Below, piece after piece: positions 18,694 to 31,300 of a stretch of DNA of 64,000 nucleotides. This DNA comes from Maribacter algarum (ex Lu et al. 2025) (nom. illeg.) (GTDB lineage Bacteria > Bacteroidota > Bacteroidia > Flavobacteriales > Flavobacteriaceae), in NCBI GenBank assembly GCA_947495915.1, contig CANMAW010000001.1:558001-622000 (forward strand), read 5' to 3'. Position numbers and translations under genes: made by a program. Position 1 is the stretch's first letter. Each line of letters begins with the position of its first letter. The notes beneath the pieces are model-generated. The model was not told the origin of the DNA and ran no database searches. It saw only the letters and a program-made list of their open reading frames with translations.

Positions 18694-19333
18694 TTCTTAT
18701 AAAATTTACACCATTATTTTTCATTGTAAATCGACGAATGATTTCATTTATGTTCGCCTAACCCAACTACAAAACAAATTTTAATTCTTCTCGATTCTTG
18801 GTTTAGCAATAAAAGCCTTTCGAAAATAGCCTAAAAACATCCTTCTAATTCTATATAATATTACTGAAAAGTTCCTCTAAATCATATAGTACAATTGTTA
18901 ATAACAACATAAATTTTAGAAGCTATTTCACTCTAATCAGTGGTTTATTTTAACAAGCAATTAATGCAAAATCACAAGGTCAAAAAAAGGGTTTTTTCAT
19001 GTTTAAATTCAACAATTACAGATCAAAAAAAGTGCAAAATCAGCCTAAAAAAGATCAAAAAGCAGATATTTTGAAGCTTCTCGAACTGCGCCGCCAATTC
19101 CCATAAAGAGCAGTTTCATCGACAAAACACATACAAACAAACAGCTATTTTTGAGACTTTCACAACAGATTTAGACCAAGCCACAACAATAAATTCTACC
19201 CTTCACGATTAAGGTTAATATTTGTTAATAATACCTAGTGACTATTTACACTTCGCCAATTAGGCGCTTTGTAATATCAAACATTCAGATTTCAGAAACG
19301 AAATCTAAGGTGTGAATCAAACCTACTGGCTAA
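18694..19333. other. 640-bp AT-rich intergenic region between divergent genes
   Basis: No gene is seen. The region holds the upstream signals of the lipoprotein gene (minus) and the SprB-like gene (plus). It contains A-rich short repeats around 18980-19070, the three-block element at 19158-19227 and a small CGCC/GGCG hairpin at about 19254-19266. A long untranslated leader for the giant adhesin is possible. Confidence 0.6.
19158..19227 (+). promoter_or_regulatory. upstream element shared with the 13512 adhesin gene (copy 2)
   Basis: TTTCACAACA at 19158-19167, ACAACAATAAATTC at 19183-19196 and ATATTTGTTA at 19218-19227 repeat the blocks at 13313-13382 with identical spacing. It ends about 106 bp before the start codon. 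Confidence 0.5.
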
Positions 19334-22300
19334 ATGAAACCAAATTTCACCAAAAAATTAATCGTACTCAGTATACTTTTACTGGGTTTTGTTGGATATT
19401 CTCAAGAATACACTCCGTTTACCAGAACATATCCGTCTGGTGATAACTTCCGATATCAAACGAATATCAAAGGTGATCTAACCATTATAGGAAACCAAAT
19501 ATTAAATAGAGACGGAAACACCACAACAACCGAACCCGAAGATGGTTATAACAACTTAAGCACCGATAACAATAATAACTGGGAAACAGGTGGTCGTAGA
19601 AATTACAATGACTACAAAAACATGCAAAATATTAACGTTGACCCCGGTGGCGGAAGATTTAATTCGAGTACCACAACGTTCAATTTTCCTCAAGCAGATT
19701 GTAATATAATTAGATACGCAGGCCTTTACTGGTCAGCAACATACCCCAGTGATACTGCAAATGGTTCATATGGCGGCACTTGGAATTCATATGTTTCTAA
19801 CACCATACCTGTTGGCAACAACAGACAAAATGACTTTAACCAAGTACAATTTAGGGTGCCTGGTGGTAACTATGTAAATATTACCGCTGATGAGGTCTTA
19901 TTTGATGGTTTTACAAGCACTGACCCTTCAGTTAGACAAAACAGTCCATACGCCTGTTATGCAGATGTAACAGCGTTAGTAACCGCACTTGCAGACCCAA
20001 CGGGTGATTATACTGTTGCTAATATTCGAGCAACAACTGGTGGTCTGACTCCAGGAGGTGGATCTACCGGTGGATGGACACTTGTGATTGTATACGAAAA
20101 CCCAACTCTTACTGGTAAATTGATTACCACTTTTGATGGTTTTGCAAGGGTAAATAATGGTAATTCAGTAAACATCAATTACAATGGATTTACAACCATA
20201 CCTGCTGGTCCGGTAATTGCTGATATTGGAGCTGCTACATTAGAAGGTGATTTTAGAATTACTGGTGATGGAATGAGTATTAGTTCGGCAGGAAACTTTC
20301 CAACATTTACTCCAATGAGTAATGGTTCAAACCCGGCCAATAACTTTTTTAATAGCAACATTACACTCAATGGAGCTGAACTTCCTGGCAGAAACCCTAG
20401 TAGTTTAAATACCTTGGGTTTTGATGCTGATATTTTTAACTTAAATAATTTTAGTAATTCTGTTATTCAAAACGGAGAAACTGCTGCAACCTTTCGTTTT
20501 AGTACAGGGGGTGATCAATATTATCCCTTTTTCAATTCGTTCAATATTGAGATCATTGAACCAGAAATTGTTCTTGAAAAACGAGTCGAAGACATTGCGG
20601 GAAATGATATAACTGGTCAAGGTGTAAACCTTGGCCAAGTTTTAGATTATGTACTTTCTTTTAGAAATATTGGTAATGACGATGGTGACAATTATACTAT
20701 TCGTGATGTATTACCAATAAACGTAACCTTAAATGAGGGCGCAATGGTATTGCCCCCAGGAGTTACCTATACCTATGACGAACCAACACGTACAGTTGTA
20801 TTTACTATACCCAATAACCTAATAGAAGTTGGTGATCCAACTTCTTCAATTCGTATGCGCGTTCGAGTTGCAGAAAACTGCTTTGATTTTATTGATGCTT
20901 GTACCGATTTAATTCAAAACCTTGCTTTTTCAACCTATCAGGGTGTTTTCAATAACAATCCAATTACTGATGACCCGAGTGTTACTGAATTTAACAATTG
21001 TACACCTCCTATTCCAGGGGCCACTAACTTTTTACTAGACGATTTAGAGAATTGTAATTTTACGAGAACGGTACAACTTTGTGGTGATGATGTGCTTTTA
21101 GATGCTGGTGATAATTTTGACACCTATGTTTGGGTGTCTGATGACAACAACAACGGACTTTACGATGCAACAGATACTGTTTTACAAACCGGTACTTCTG
21201 ACACCTTTGTTGTAGATCAAGAAGGTACTTATATTGTTGATAAAATTGTAGCTGACCCATGTAAAGGCTTCAAAGAGGTTTTTGTTGTGGAACGTTTTGG
21301 TTCAAATTCAGTTAACCCTATCATTGATTATTTCAATACTGTAAATGCTGATGCTGATGTTACTAATGATATTGAAGGCGAAATTGTAACCTGTAGTATT
21401 GACGGTGATCAATTGGCTAAAATCTTTTTGTGTGGGGCAGGAGATTCACAAATTTTACAATCGAATATTACCGATGCTCAAACCATTTCATGGGAGCAAT
21501 TAGATGAAGGAAGCTGTTCTGCAGCGCCAGACGATTGTGCTAACAAAAACGCTTCTTGTGGTTGGAACCAAATAGCAACAGGAAGTACGCACACTGTAAC
21601 TTCTGCCGGTAAATTTAGACTGGTTGTGACCTATCAAAACGGCTGTTTCAACCGTTTTTACTTTGACGTATATCAAAACAACCTAAATATTGAGTATAAC
21701 ACTAGAGATATAATTTGTACTACTGATGGTTTCATCAATATTACCAACCTAGGTAGCAACTATGGGTTTGAGTTAATAGATATTACTAACAACAATATAC
21801 TTGTACCTTTCAGCGCTAATAACGGTCCTAATTTTTCTATTACTTCAAATGGGCAATATCGTGTAGATGTTGTTCAATTAGATAGTAGTGGAAACCCAAT
21901 TCCAAATGCTTGTATATTCAGTACACCAGAAATCGGTATTAGAGATCGTGATTTTCAGGTTGATATTGAAACCACAGCGGCCAACTGTAACTCCCAAGGA
22001 ACAATCAAAATTGACATTTTAAATGTTGAACCCAATTACACGTATACCTTAAGACAATCAGACGGAACCTTAATTGATGATGAAACTGCTCAGGTTGATA
22101 ATACTCACACATTTAATGTAAATGCTGGTGATTACATAATTGAAGCAGCCTCTGATGATGGTTGTACATTTTCTCAAAATGTTACCGTTGCAAGAACACC
22201 AGACCCAACACTATCTGCATTGCTAACCAGAGATATTGGATGTTCTGCCGGTATGATTACCATGACCGCTGCTGATGGATTTCCAAACCCTGATTACGGT

Positions 22301-25300
22301 TTTGCTATTTGGAGTAAAGATGGCGTTTCACCTTATACGACTATTGCTGATATTCCTGGAAGTGCATATCAAGTTGAAGAAGTTTTTACTTTCGGATGGA
22401 GAGATACTGACTTTGATTTAATAGATGAATACTTCGCCGGTGAAGACGGCACCTATGTATTTGTTGTTGTCGACGCTAACGATTGTTTTGCGTTCTCAAA
22501 CCCAGTAACCATTACTGATAATGGCGCAATGACCATAGCCATTACAGACGATTCAAATGTGAGTTGTAGTGGTAGTTCAGATGCAGGCATAACCATTGTT
22601 CCTACTGGAGGAGTAGGTCCGTATTCTTATAGTATTGATGCTGGTACAAATACACAAACAACACCAACCTTCGTTGGTTTGTCTGCTGGAATTTATGATA
22701 TTCAGGTTACTGATAGTTCTGGCTGTACTATTGATACAACACATGAAATTATTGAACCGTTTCCGCTATCTGCATCCGCAGGTGTGTCTCGAGATGCAAC
22801 TTGTGATCCGAATGGGGCAGAGGTACGAATTACAAATGTTACCGGTGGTACAGCGCCATACGAATATAGTTTTGATGGTGGTGGAAGCTATGGAGTGTCA
22901 ACAACTGCAACTTTACCTCCTGGTAGCTACACCTTAATCGTTAGAGATGCTACAACCTGTACCTTTCCAATGAACATAACCGTTGAAGGAGAACCCACAC
23001 CTCCAACAGTTTCACTTACTCCAGAAGTTAATTACAATTGTGATGGCACGGGTACAATTACTGCGACTCCAGACATTACAACATATAACTATACTTACGA
23101 ATTAGACGGGGTATTGAACTCTCCAGACCCAACAAGCAATATTTTTCCAAATGTAGCTCCTGGAACTTATACTATAAGAACAAACTATATTCCTCAAACC
23201 ACTCCTGCACCAAGTCTTTTATTACAAGAAGATTTTGGTAGCGGACTAACAATTCAAAACCCAAATACTACGGGTTATTTTTACGAAGAACAAACAACAA
23301 CAACTAACCCAAACATACGCCCTGGTGATACCGATACCTTTATTAATGATTACGAATATGCAGTAACAAGTAGTATTGTAAATCCGTTTGGAGTATGGAT
23401 TAATCCTAATGATCGCACATCAAACGGTGCCGATGTAGATGGTCGATATTTAGTAATAAATATAGGCGCTCCAACAACCGGTCAAGTAATTTACCAAAAA
23501 ACGGTAAATGATATTATTCCAAATAGACCCTTAGATGTTTCTTTATGGTTGATCAACCTGCTTCGAAATAGTAGCACTTTAACAGATCCTGATTTAACCA
23601 TAGAATTGAGAGACACTGCTACTAATGCTGTTGTTGCAACTGCAAATACTGGTGCTGTTCCTAAAAATGAAAGTTGGAACGAATATGTACTTTCTTTAAA
23701 TCCTGGTGCTAATACTAGTTTAAATTTAGTTATTACAACGAATGAAAGTGAAATAAATGGTAATGATGTCGCTATTGATGATATAAGTGTATTTCAAGAT
23801 CCTGAGGTTTGTGAACAATTTGTTGAAACTACAGTAACGGTTGACGCTGGAAGAGTATTTACTGCAAATAGAATCAATTCTACAAATGTAAGTTGTAATG
23901 GTCTTTCAGATGGAACCATCACTTTCGAAGTTGAAAACTTTAATGCAACTGCTGGTTTTGATTACTCTGTAGATGGAGGAACTACCTACATAAATGCTAC
24001 AACTTCTCCAGTAACTACAGCTGCAATTTATGGCTCAGGAAGTCATACAATTTTAATTCGTAAAACAGATGAAAACAGCTGCACTACATCGGTAACCGCT
24101 ACGATTACAGAACCCGCAATTCTAGTTGCAGATGCTTCAGTTACTACAGATATTAGTTGTACCAATGGCGGTGCTACTATTACCGCTAGTGCATCCGGAG
24201 GTATTCCTACTTATGAATACCAATTGGAAGATACTTTAGGCGGTATTCTTACAGCATATCAAACTACCACCACTTTTACCGGTATTGCTGCTGGCGATTA
24301 CATTATTCGAGTGAGAGATGTTAACCTATGTGTAGATCCTATTGATGTTCCATTAACGGTTGCTCCAACAAATACAATTGTTTTTGATATTGTTGCAACG
24401 AACTGCTATTCTGGAGCCAATGATGCCACCATACAAGTAAATGTAACCGATGGGAACGGAGACTATACATTCAGTATTAACGGAGGTCCGTGGATAACAC
24501 CAACACCTGCAAACGCAACAACACATACTTTTGCAAACCTTTCTAATGGAAATTATACCATTAACGTTAGCGATGGTTCAGGCTGTATTGGAACATTACA
24601 AAATGTAACTATTAATCCTGAATTGACTGTAACTGCTAATGCTGCTAATATAACTGCTTGTGGTACTTCTACAGATATTGATATTACTGCCAATGGTGGT
24701 GACACCAACTATGTATATGCTGTGGTACCTAATGGTAATGCAGTTGTAGATGGTGACTTTAGTACTACAAATCCTGTTGCCGTTACTGCAGCCGGTGATT
24801 ATGATGTTCACGTTCGTGATAACGGAGGTGCGGCTGGATACTGCTCTGATGTGTTTACAATCACCATTGTTCAAGATGCTCCTATAGCTATTACACCAAC
24901 ACCAACACCTGTAACTTGTTTCGGTGGAAGTGATGGTGCTATCAATATTATTGTTGATTCTGGCGGATTCGGTCCGTTTGAATTCAGTATCGATAATGGC
25001 GCTACTTATGATTCCGATAGCTCCTTCGTTAACCTTTCTGCTGGTACGTATCAAGTACGTGTACGTGATGCTAATGCCTGTGAAACTACTGCTATTGATG
25101 TCGTTGTCGCTGAACCTGCTCAGCTCGTTGCTGAAGCGATTCTAACACAAGATTATACATGTAATCAACTGGGGCAAATTACAGTGGGTAGTGTAACTGC
25201 TACTTCTGGTGGTTCTGGTGATTACCAATACAGTATCAACGGTGGTGCTTGGACAACAGCAACAACTGGTGGTCATACCTTTGTTGATCTTACTGATGGT

Positions 25301-28300
25301 ACATATACTATTCGTGTGCGTGATGCCAATGCGATCTCCTGTGAAACTACCCTTACAGATATTATTATTAATCCGCTTCCTGTTGAACCGGTCTTAACAA
25401 CTGCTGTTGACTATAACTGTGATGGAACTGGTGATGTAACCGTTACGCCATTTGATGCAGCATATACCTATATTCTTGACGGTGTTCTTCCTGGTCAAAC
25501 AGGAACAGGTGCAAATGTCTTTGCCGATGTTGCCGTGGGTACACATACTATTACCGTAAATTACGGAAGCGATTGTACCATAGATACTACAGTAATTGTA
25601 GAACCAGGGAATGCTTTTGAAGCTTCGATTACCGCTTTTGAAAATCTTGATTGTAACGCTGATAACTCAGGTACTATTACTATTACTGCCAACAACTTCG
25701 GCGCGAGTGGTTTTGAATATTCTATCGATGGTGGGTCTACTTTTATTGGACCTTTCTCATCTGCAGAACAAATTACAGGACTTTCTGCTCAAGTTCATAA
25801 TATCATCGTACGTGATGTAGATGAGCCTATTGCTGGTTGTACTGTAAACCTTAGCCAAACCCTTACAGAACCAACAGCAATTGTTGCTGATGCAAGTATT
25901 ACTGAACAATTTACCTGTGATAATACAGGCGCAACCATAACTGCTAGTGCTACCGGGGGTACGCCAACTTATGAATACCAATTAGAAGACACTATTGGAA
26001 CAGTAATTACGGCGTATCAAACTACAACGACCTTTACCAATCTTCCTGCCGGAGATTATATCGTTCGTGCTAGAGATAATAACTTATGTAGTGATCCTAT
26101 CGATACTGCTATAACAGTAGTAGCTCCTGTAAATCCAACATTTACAACAACGCCTACCGCTTGTTATTCCGGTGCTAATGACGCATCTATTCTAGTGGAT
26201 GTAACTTCTGTTCCTGGTAACGGTGGATTCCAATTCTCAATTAATGGAGGTCCATTCGTTTCTCCAACACCAACAACTGCAACTACATACACTTTTAACA
26301 ATCTTGCTAACGGTACTTATACCATTGATGTACGTGACGGTTTCGGCTGTAATGCAGCTCAACAAACCGTAACTATTAATCCTGAATTGACTGTAACTGC
26401 TAATGCTGCTAATATAACTGCTTGTGGTACTTCTACAGATATTGATATTACTGCCAATGGTGGTGACACCAACTATGTATATGCTGTGGTACCTAATGGT
26501 AATGCAGTTGTAGATGGTGACTTTAGTACTACAAATCCTGTTGCCGTTACTGCAGCCGGTGATTATGATGTTCACGTTCGTGATAACGGAGGTGCGGCTG
26601 GATACTGCTCTGATGTGTTTACAATCACCATTGTTCAAGATGCTCCTATAGCTATTACACCAACACCAACACCTGTAACTTGTTTCGGTGGAAGTGATGG
26701 TGCTATCAATATTATTGTTGATTCTGGCGGATTCGGTCCGTTTGAATTCAGTATCGATAATGGCGCTACTTATGATTCCGATAGCTCCTTCGTTAACCTT
26801 TCTGCTGGTACGTATCAAGTACGTGTACGTGATGCTAATGCCTGTGAAACTACTGCTATTGATGTCGTTGTCGCTGAACCTGCTCAGCTCGTTGCTGAAG
26901 CGATTCTAACACAAGATTATACATGTAATCAACTGGGGCAAATTACAGTGGGTAGTGTAACTGCTACTTCTGGTGGTTCTGGTGATTACCAATACAGTAT
27001 CAACGGTGGTGCTTGGACAACAGCAACAACTGGTGGTCATACCTTTGTTGATCTTACTGATGGTACATATACTATTCGTGTGCGTGATGCCAATGCGATC
27101 TCCTGTGAAACTACCCTTACAGATATTATTATTAATCCGCTTCCTGTTGAACCGGTCTTAACAACTGCTGTTGACTATAACTGTGATGGAACTGGTGATG
27201 TAACCGTTACGCCATTTGATGCAGCATATACCTATATTCTTGACGGTGTTCTTCCTGGTCAAACAGGAACAGGTGCAAATGTCTTTGCCGATGTTGCCGT
27301 GGGTACACATACTATTACCGTAAATTACGGAAGCGATTGTACCATAGATACTACAGTAATTGTAGAACCAGGGAATGCTTTTGAAGCTTCGATTACCGCT
27401 TTTGAAAATCTTGATTGTAACGCTGATAACTCAGGTACTATTACTATTACTGCCAACAACTTCGGCGCGAGTGGTTTTGAATATTCTATCGATGGTGGGT
27501 CTACTTTTATTGGACCTTTCTCATCTGCAGAACAAATTACAGGACTTTCTGCTCAAGTTCATAATATCATCGTACGTGATGTAGATGAGCCTATTGCTGG
27601 TTGTACTGTAAACCTTAGCCAAACCCTTACAGAACCAACAGCACTTGTTGCTGATGCAAGTATTACTGAACAATTTACCTGTGATAATACAGGCGCAACC
27701 ATAACTGCTAGTGCTACCGGGGGTACGCCAACTTATGAATACCAATTAGAAGACACTATTGGAACAGTAATTACGGCGTATCAAACTACAACGACCTTTA
27801 CCAATCTTCCTGCCGGAGATTATATCGTTCGTGCTAGAGATAATAACTTATGTAGTGATCCTATCGATACTGCTATAACAGTAGTAGCTCCTGTAAATCC
27901 AACATTTACAACAACGCCTACCGCTTGTTATTCCGGTGCTAATGACGCATCTATTCTAGTGGATGTAACTTCTGTTCCTGGTAACGGTGGATTCCAATTC
28001 TCAATTAATGGAGGTCCATTCGTTTCTCCAACACCAACAACTGCAACTACATACACTTTTAACAATCTTGCTAACGGTACTTATACCATTGATGTACGTG
28101 ACGGTTTCGGCTGTAATGCAACTCAACAAACCGTAACTATTAATCCTGAATTGACTGCAGTTGTAGATGTTCAGGCTGTTACCAATTGTGCTGATGGAAC
28201 CATAACTGTTACTCCAACAGGTGGTGATGCCAACTATAGTTATGCTTATGTGTTAACAGGAACTCCTGTGAGCGCAACCGATTTCGGGCCATCAAACACC

Positions 28301-31300
28301 TATACTGTAACTGCTGGAAATGACGGTGATTATGATATATATGTTTGGGACAACGCTGCTGGCACTCCACATTGCGAATACATGGAAACAGTGACGGTAG
28401 ATCCGGCTACTGCCATAGCTTTTACTGCCACTCCGAATGATCCTGAATGTCATGACGGTGTTGGTTCCATTGATATTGCTATTTCTTCAGGAGATATTCC
28501 ATATCAAATTAGAATTGTTGATTTAGATAATGCTGGCGCGTCTAATCAGACTGCAACTAATATTCTTGCGGCAACGCATTCGTTCTATAACTTATTAACT
28601 GGAGAGTATGAAGTGTATGTTCAAGATGCCAATGGGTGTGAAACGCAACTAACACCGAACATTACTATCAACAATCCTGATGAATTAACAGCTACAATTA
28701 CTCCAATACTTCCTGCTGCTTGTGGAAGTGTTGACCCAAATGATTACGGATTTCAATTCGTTGGGTATCCTACGACTTATCCTCCTGGAACTACCATTGA
28801 ATTTAGTGCTGATGGTGGTGCTACTTGGACCGGTGATGACAGCGTACCTGGTACAACCGATCAACTTATGGGTTATATCTCCGGAACGAGTGTTTTCCCA
28901 TCAATGAGAACTGTAGTTGGTGGTGTTGAAATTTGTCGTACTGATTTACCTAGATATATTATTCCTTATCCTTTAGATGATTTAGATATTAGTATATCAA
29001 CGGTCGTAGTTGGTTGTAACGAATTGCAAGTAACTGTACAGGGTACTGCGGGTGTGCCAAATTACGAATACACCTTTGCAGACGACCCCTCTACTTTTAA
29101 TATTGCAACTGCTACATGGACCGCACCAATTCCGGGTGCTTACACCTGGACGGGTCTTGTACCGGGCAGAACTTATGTATTTTATGTAAGAGATAATACG
29201 GGGTGTGTACGCCAAAGTAATGTAAATGTAAACGACATTACTACAAACCCGTTAGAAATTACAGCTACCTATGAGCCATCGTGTTCTGGAGCAAATGATG
29301 CCGAAATTACATATACTATAACTGATACTGACGCTACTACTCACCCTAGTATGCGATGGGAGTTTTACAATGCTAACACTGGTGCACTGGTACAAACAAA
29401 TGCTGGTCATCCGGCGGCAATTCCCACTGCGTCTACTATAACAGTAAGTGGCTTAGCTCCGGGAGAATACTATATTGTAGTGACTGAAGTAGATGCAAGT
29501 AATGTAGATGCCTGTGTCTCCGGTAGTGAAAACTTAATTGTTGATGAGCTCAACCCAATTACAGCTTCACTAAATAAATTAAGTGATATTTCTTGTAGTT
29601 CACCTGGCTTGATTGCTATTGAAAATATCAACGGTGGTGGTGGAACATTTACATATACGGTAACAGGTCCAGCTCCTTTTACTACAATTACAGCCACTTC
29701 TGATAATCCAGTTTCCATTCCAGCAAACTCACCTGCAGGAAACTATAATGTAACTATTACAGATCAATACGGATGTTTCACAGACCTTGGTCCGATAAAC
29801 TTAGATTTAACTCCGAATCCTACTATCGATTCTATGGTTGTTGACAATTGTGCAACACCAACTTCTTTAACCATTAATGCTACCAGTACAGCCGCTCAAA
29901 TACTATATTCTATTGACGGAGGTACCAACTATGAAGATAATGGTGGTGTTTTCAATAATTTAGCTACAGGAACTTATGCTATTGCAATTATTGATAGCAA
30001 CGGTTGTACGGATACTGATTCTATTGAAATATTCCCAGTTCTTGAAGCGAATGTTACCCTTACGAAACTAATTGATTGTACCGTATCACCTGACGCTGAA
30101 ATTACTATTGATGTTACTTTTGGTTCTAGCAGTTATGATTACGAAATAACAAACGGACTAGGTTCGGTAGTTGCAAGAACAGCTTTGCCAACGAATCCTT
30201 TTGTATTTGCAACGTCAGTACCAGAAGATTATACCATTACTATTTATGATAATGGTACTGCTGCGCCTGAATGTAACCGTGTGTTTAACGTTACTATTCC
30301 AGCAGCTGTTATTCCAGCATTTACTGAAGTTCATGAAGATGTTACTTGTAATGGTTCTACGGATGGAACAATCACATTAACGGAAACTTCAAACGGAATT
30401 AATCCTTTAACTTATACGATAACTCCTGCAGCAGGAAGCTTTAACGCTGCAACAAATACTTTTGAAAATCTTCCCGTAGGTACGTACACCGTAACCGGAA
30501 CTGGAACGAACAACTGTACTTTTGATATTACTGGAATTGTAATTGACGAACCAGCTCCAATTGTAATCCCTGCACCAACGGTTGTTGAGTTTGGTTGTAC
30601 TGTCGGAAACAATTCAAATAATGCAAGTATCACAATCAATTCTGGTGGAATCGTAGGTGGTTCTAGTACTTATGTACGTTATGAATTTATCAACGATCAA
30701 GGTACACCTGCAACTGGTGATGACGTTATTGTTCAAGATGGTTCTTCTTTAACTTATACAGAAACTAATACAGCCGGTGGAACCTATATAATCAATGCAT
30801 ACGATGATAATGGGTGTATTGGAACAAACAATGCGACCATACTTCCTTTTGTAGAAATTTCAAATCCAACGGTAACTATTACACAAGATTTAACCTGTAA
30901 CCCAGGTGACGATGCTGAAGTTACTATTGGAATTGTATTAAACCCTTCAACAGCTACACCAACATTGGCGTATTCTATCGTTGGAACTGACAATGCATAC
31001 AGTGTTTTAAACCAAGCAACAAATGCATTCACGGCTATTGGAGTTGGAAATTATGAAGTAACTGTAGAAAATACGGATACGGGTTGTATTGTACAAACAG
31101 CTTTTGAAATAGAAGACCCAAATACCTTTGAGATAGCAACTACAGTAACTGATGTGGTATGTTTTGGTGATGATGGTACAGTTAGCTTTACTATTAGTGA
31201 TGCTATAAACCCATATGCTGGTGGTTTCTCTTGGCAGATTTATTTATCACAAGGTACCGATGACTTGCTTGATGATGTTATTGTTGCTGGTGCTTCTGGT

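Noticed and set aside
24596-27745. Several open frames of 60-190 codons on the other strand and in other frames within the giant adhesin, occurring in pairs 1764 bp apart
   Set aside because: They are shadows of the repeated coding sequence; their composition is odd (long runs of Ser, Ile and Asn) and they are duplicated only because the host repeat is.
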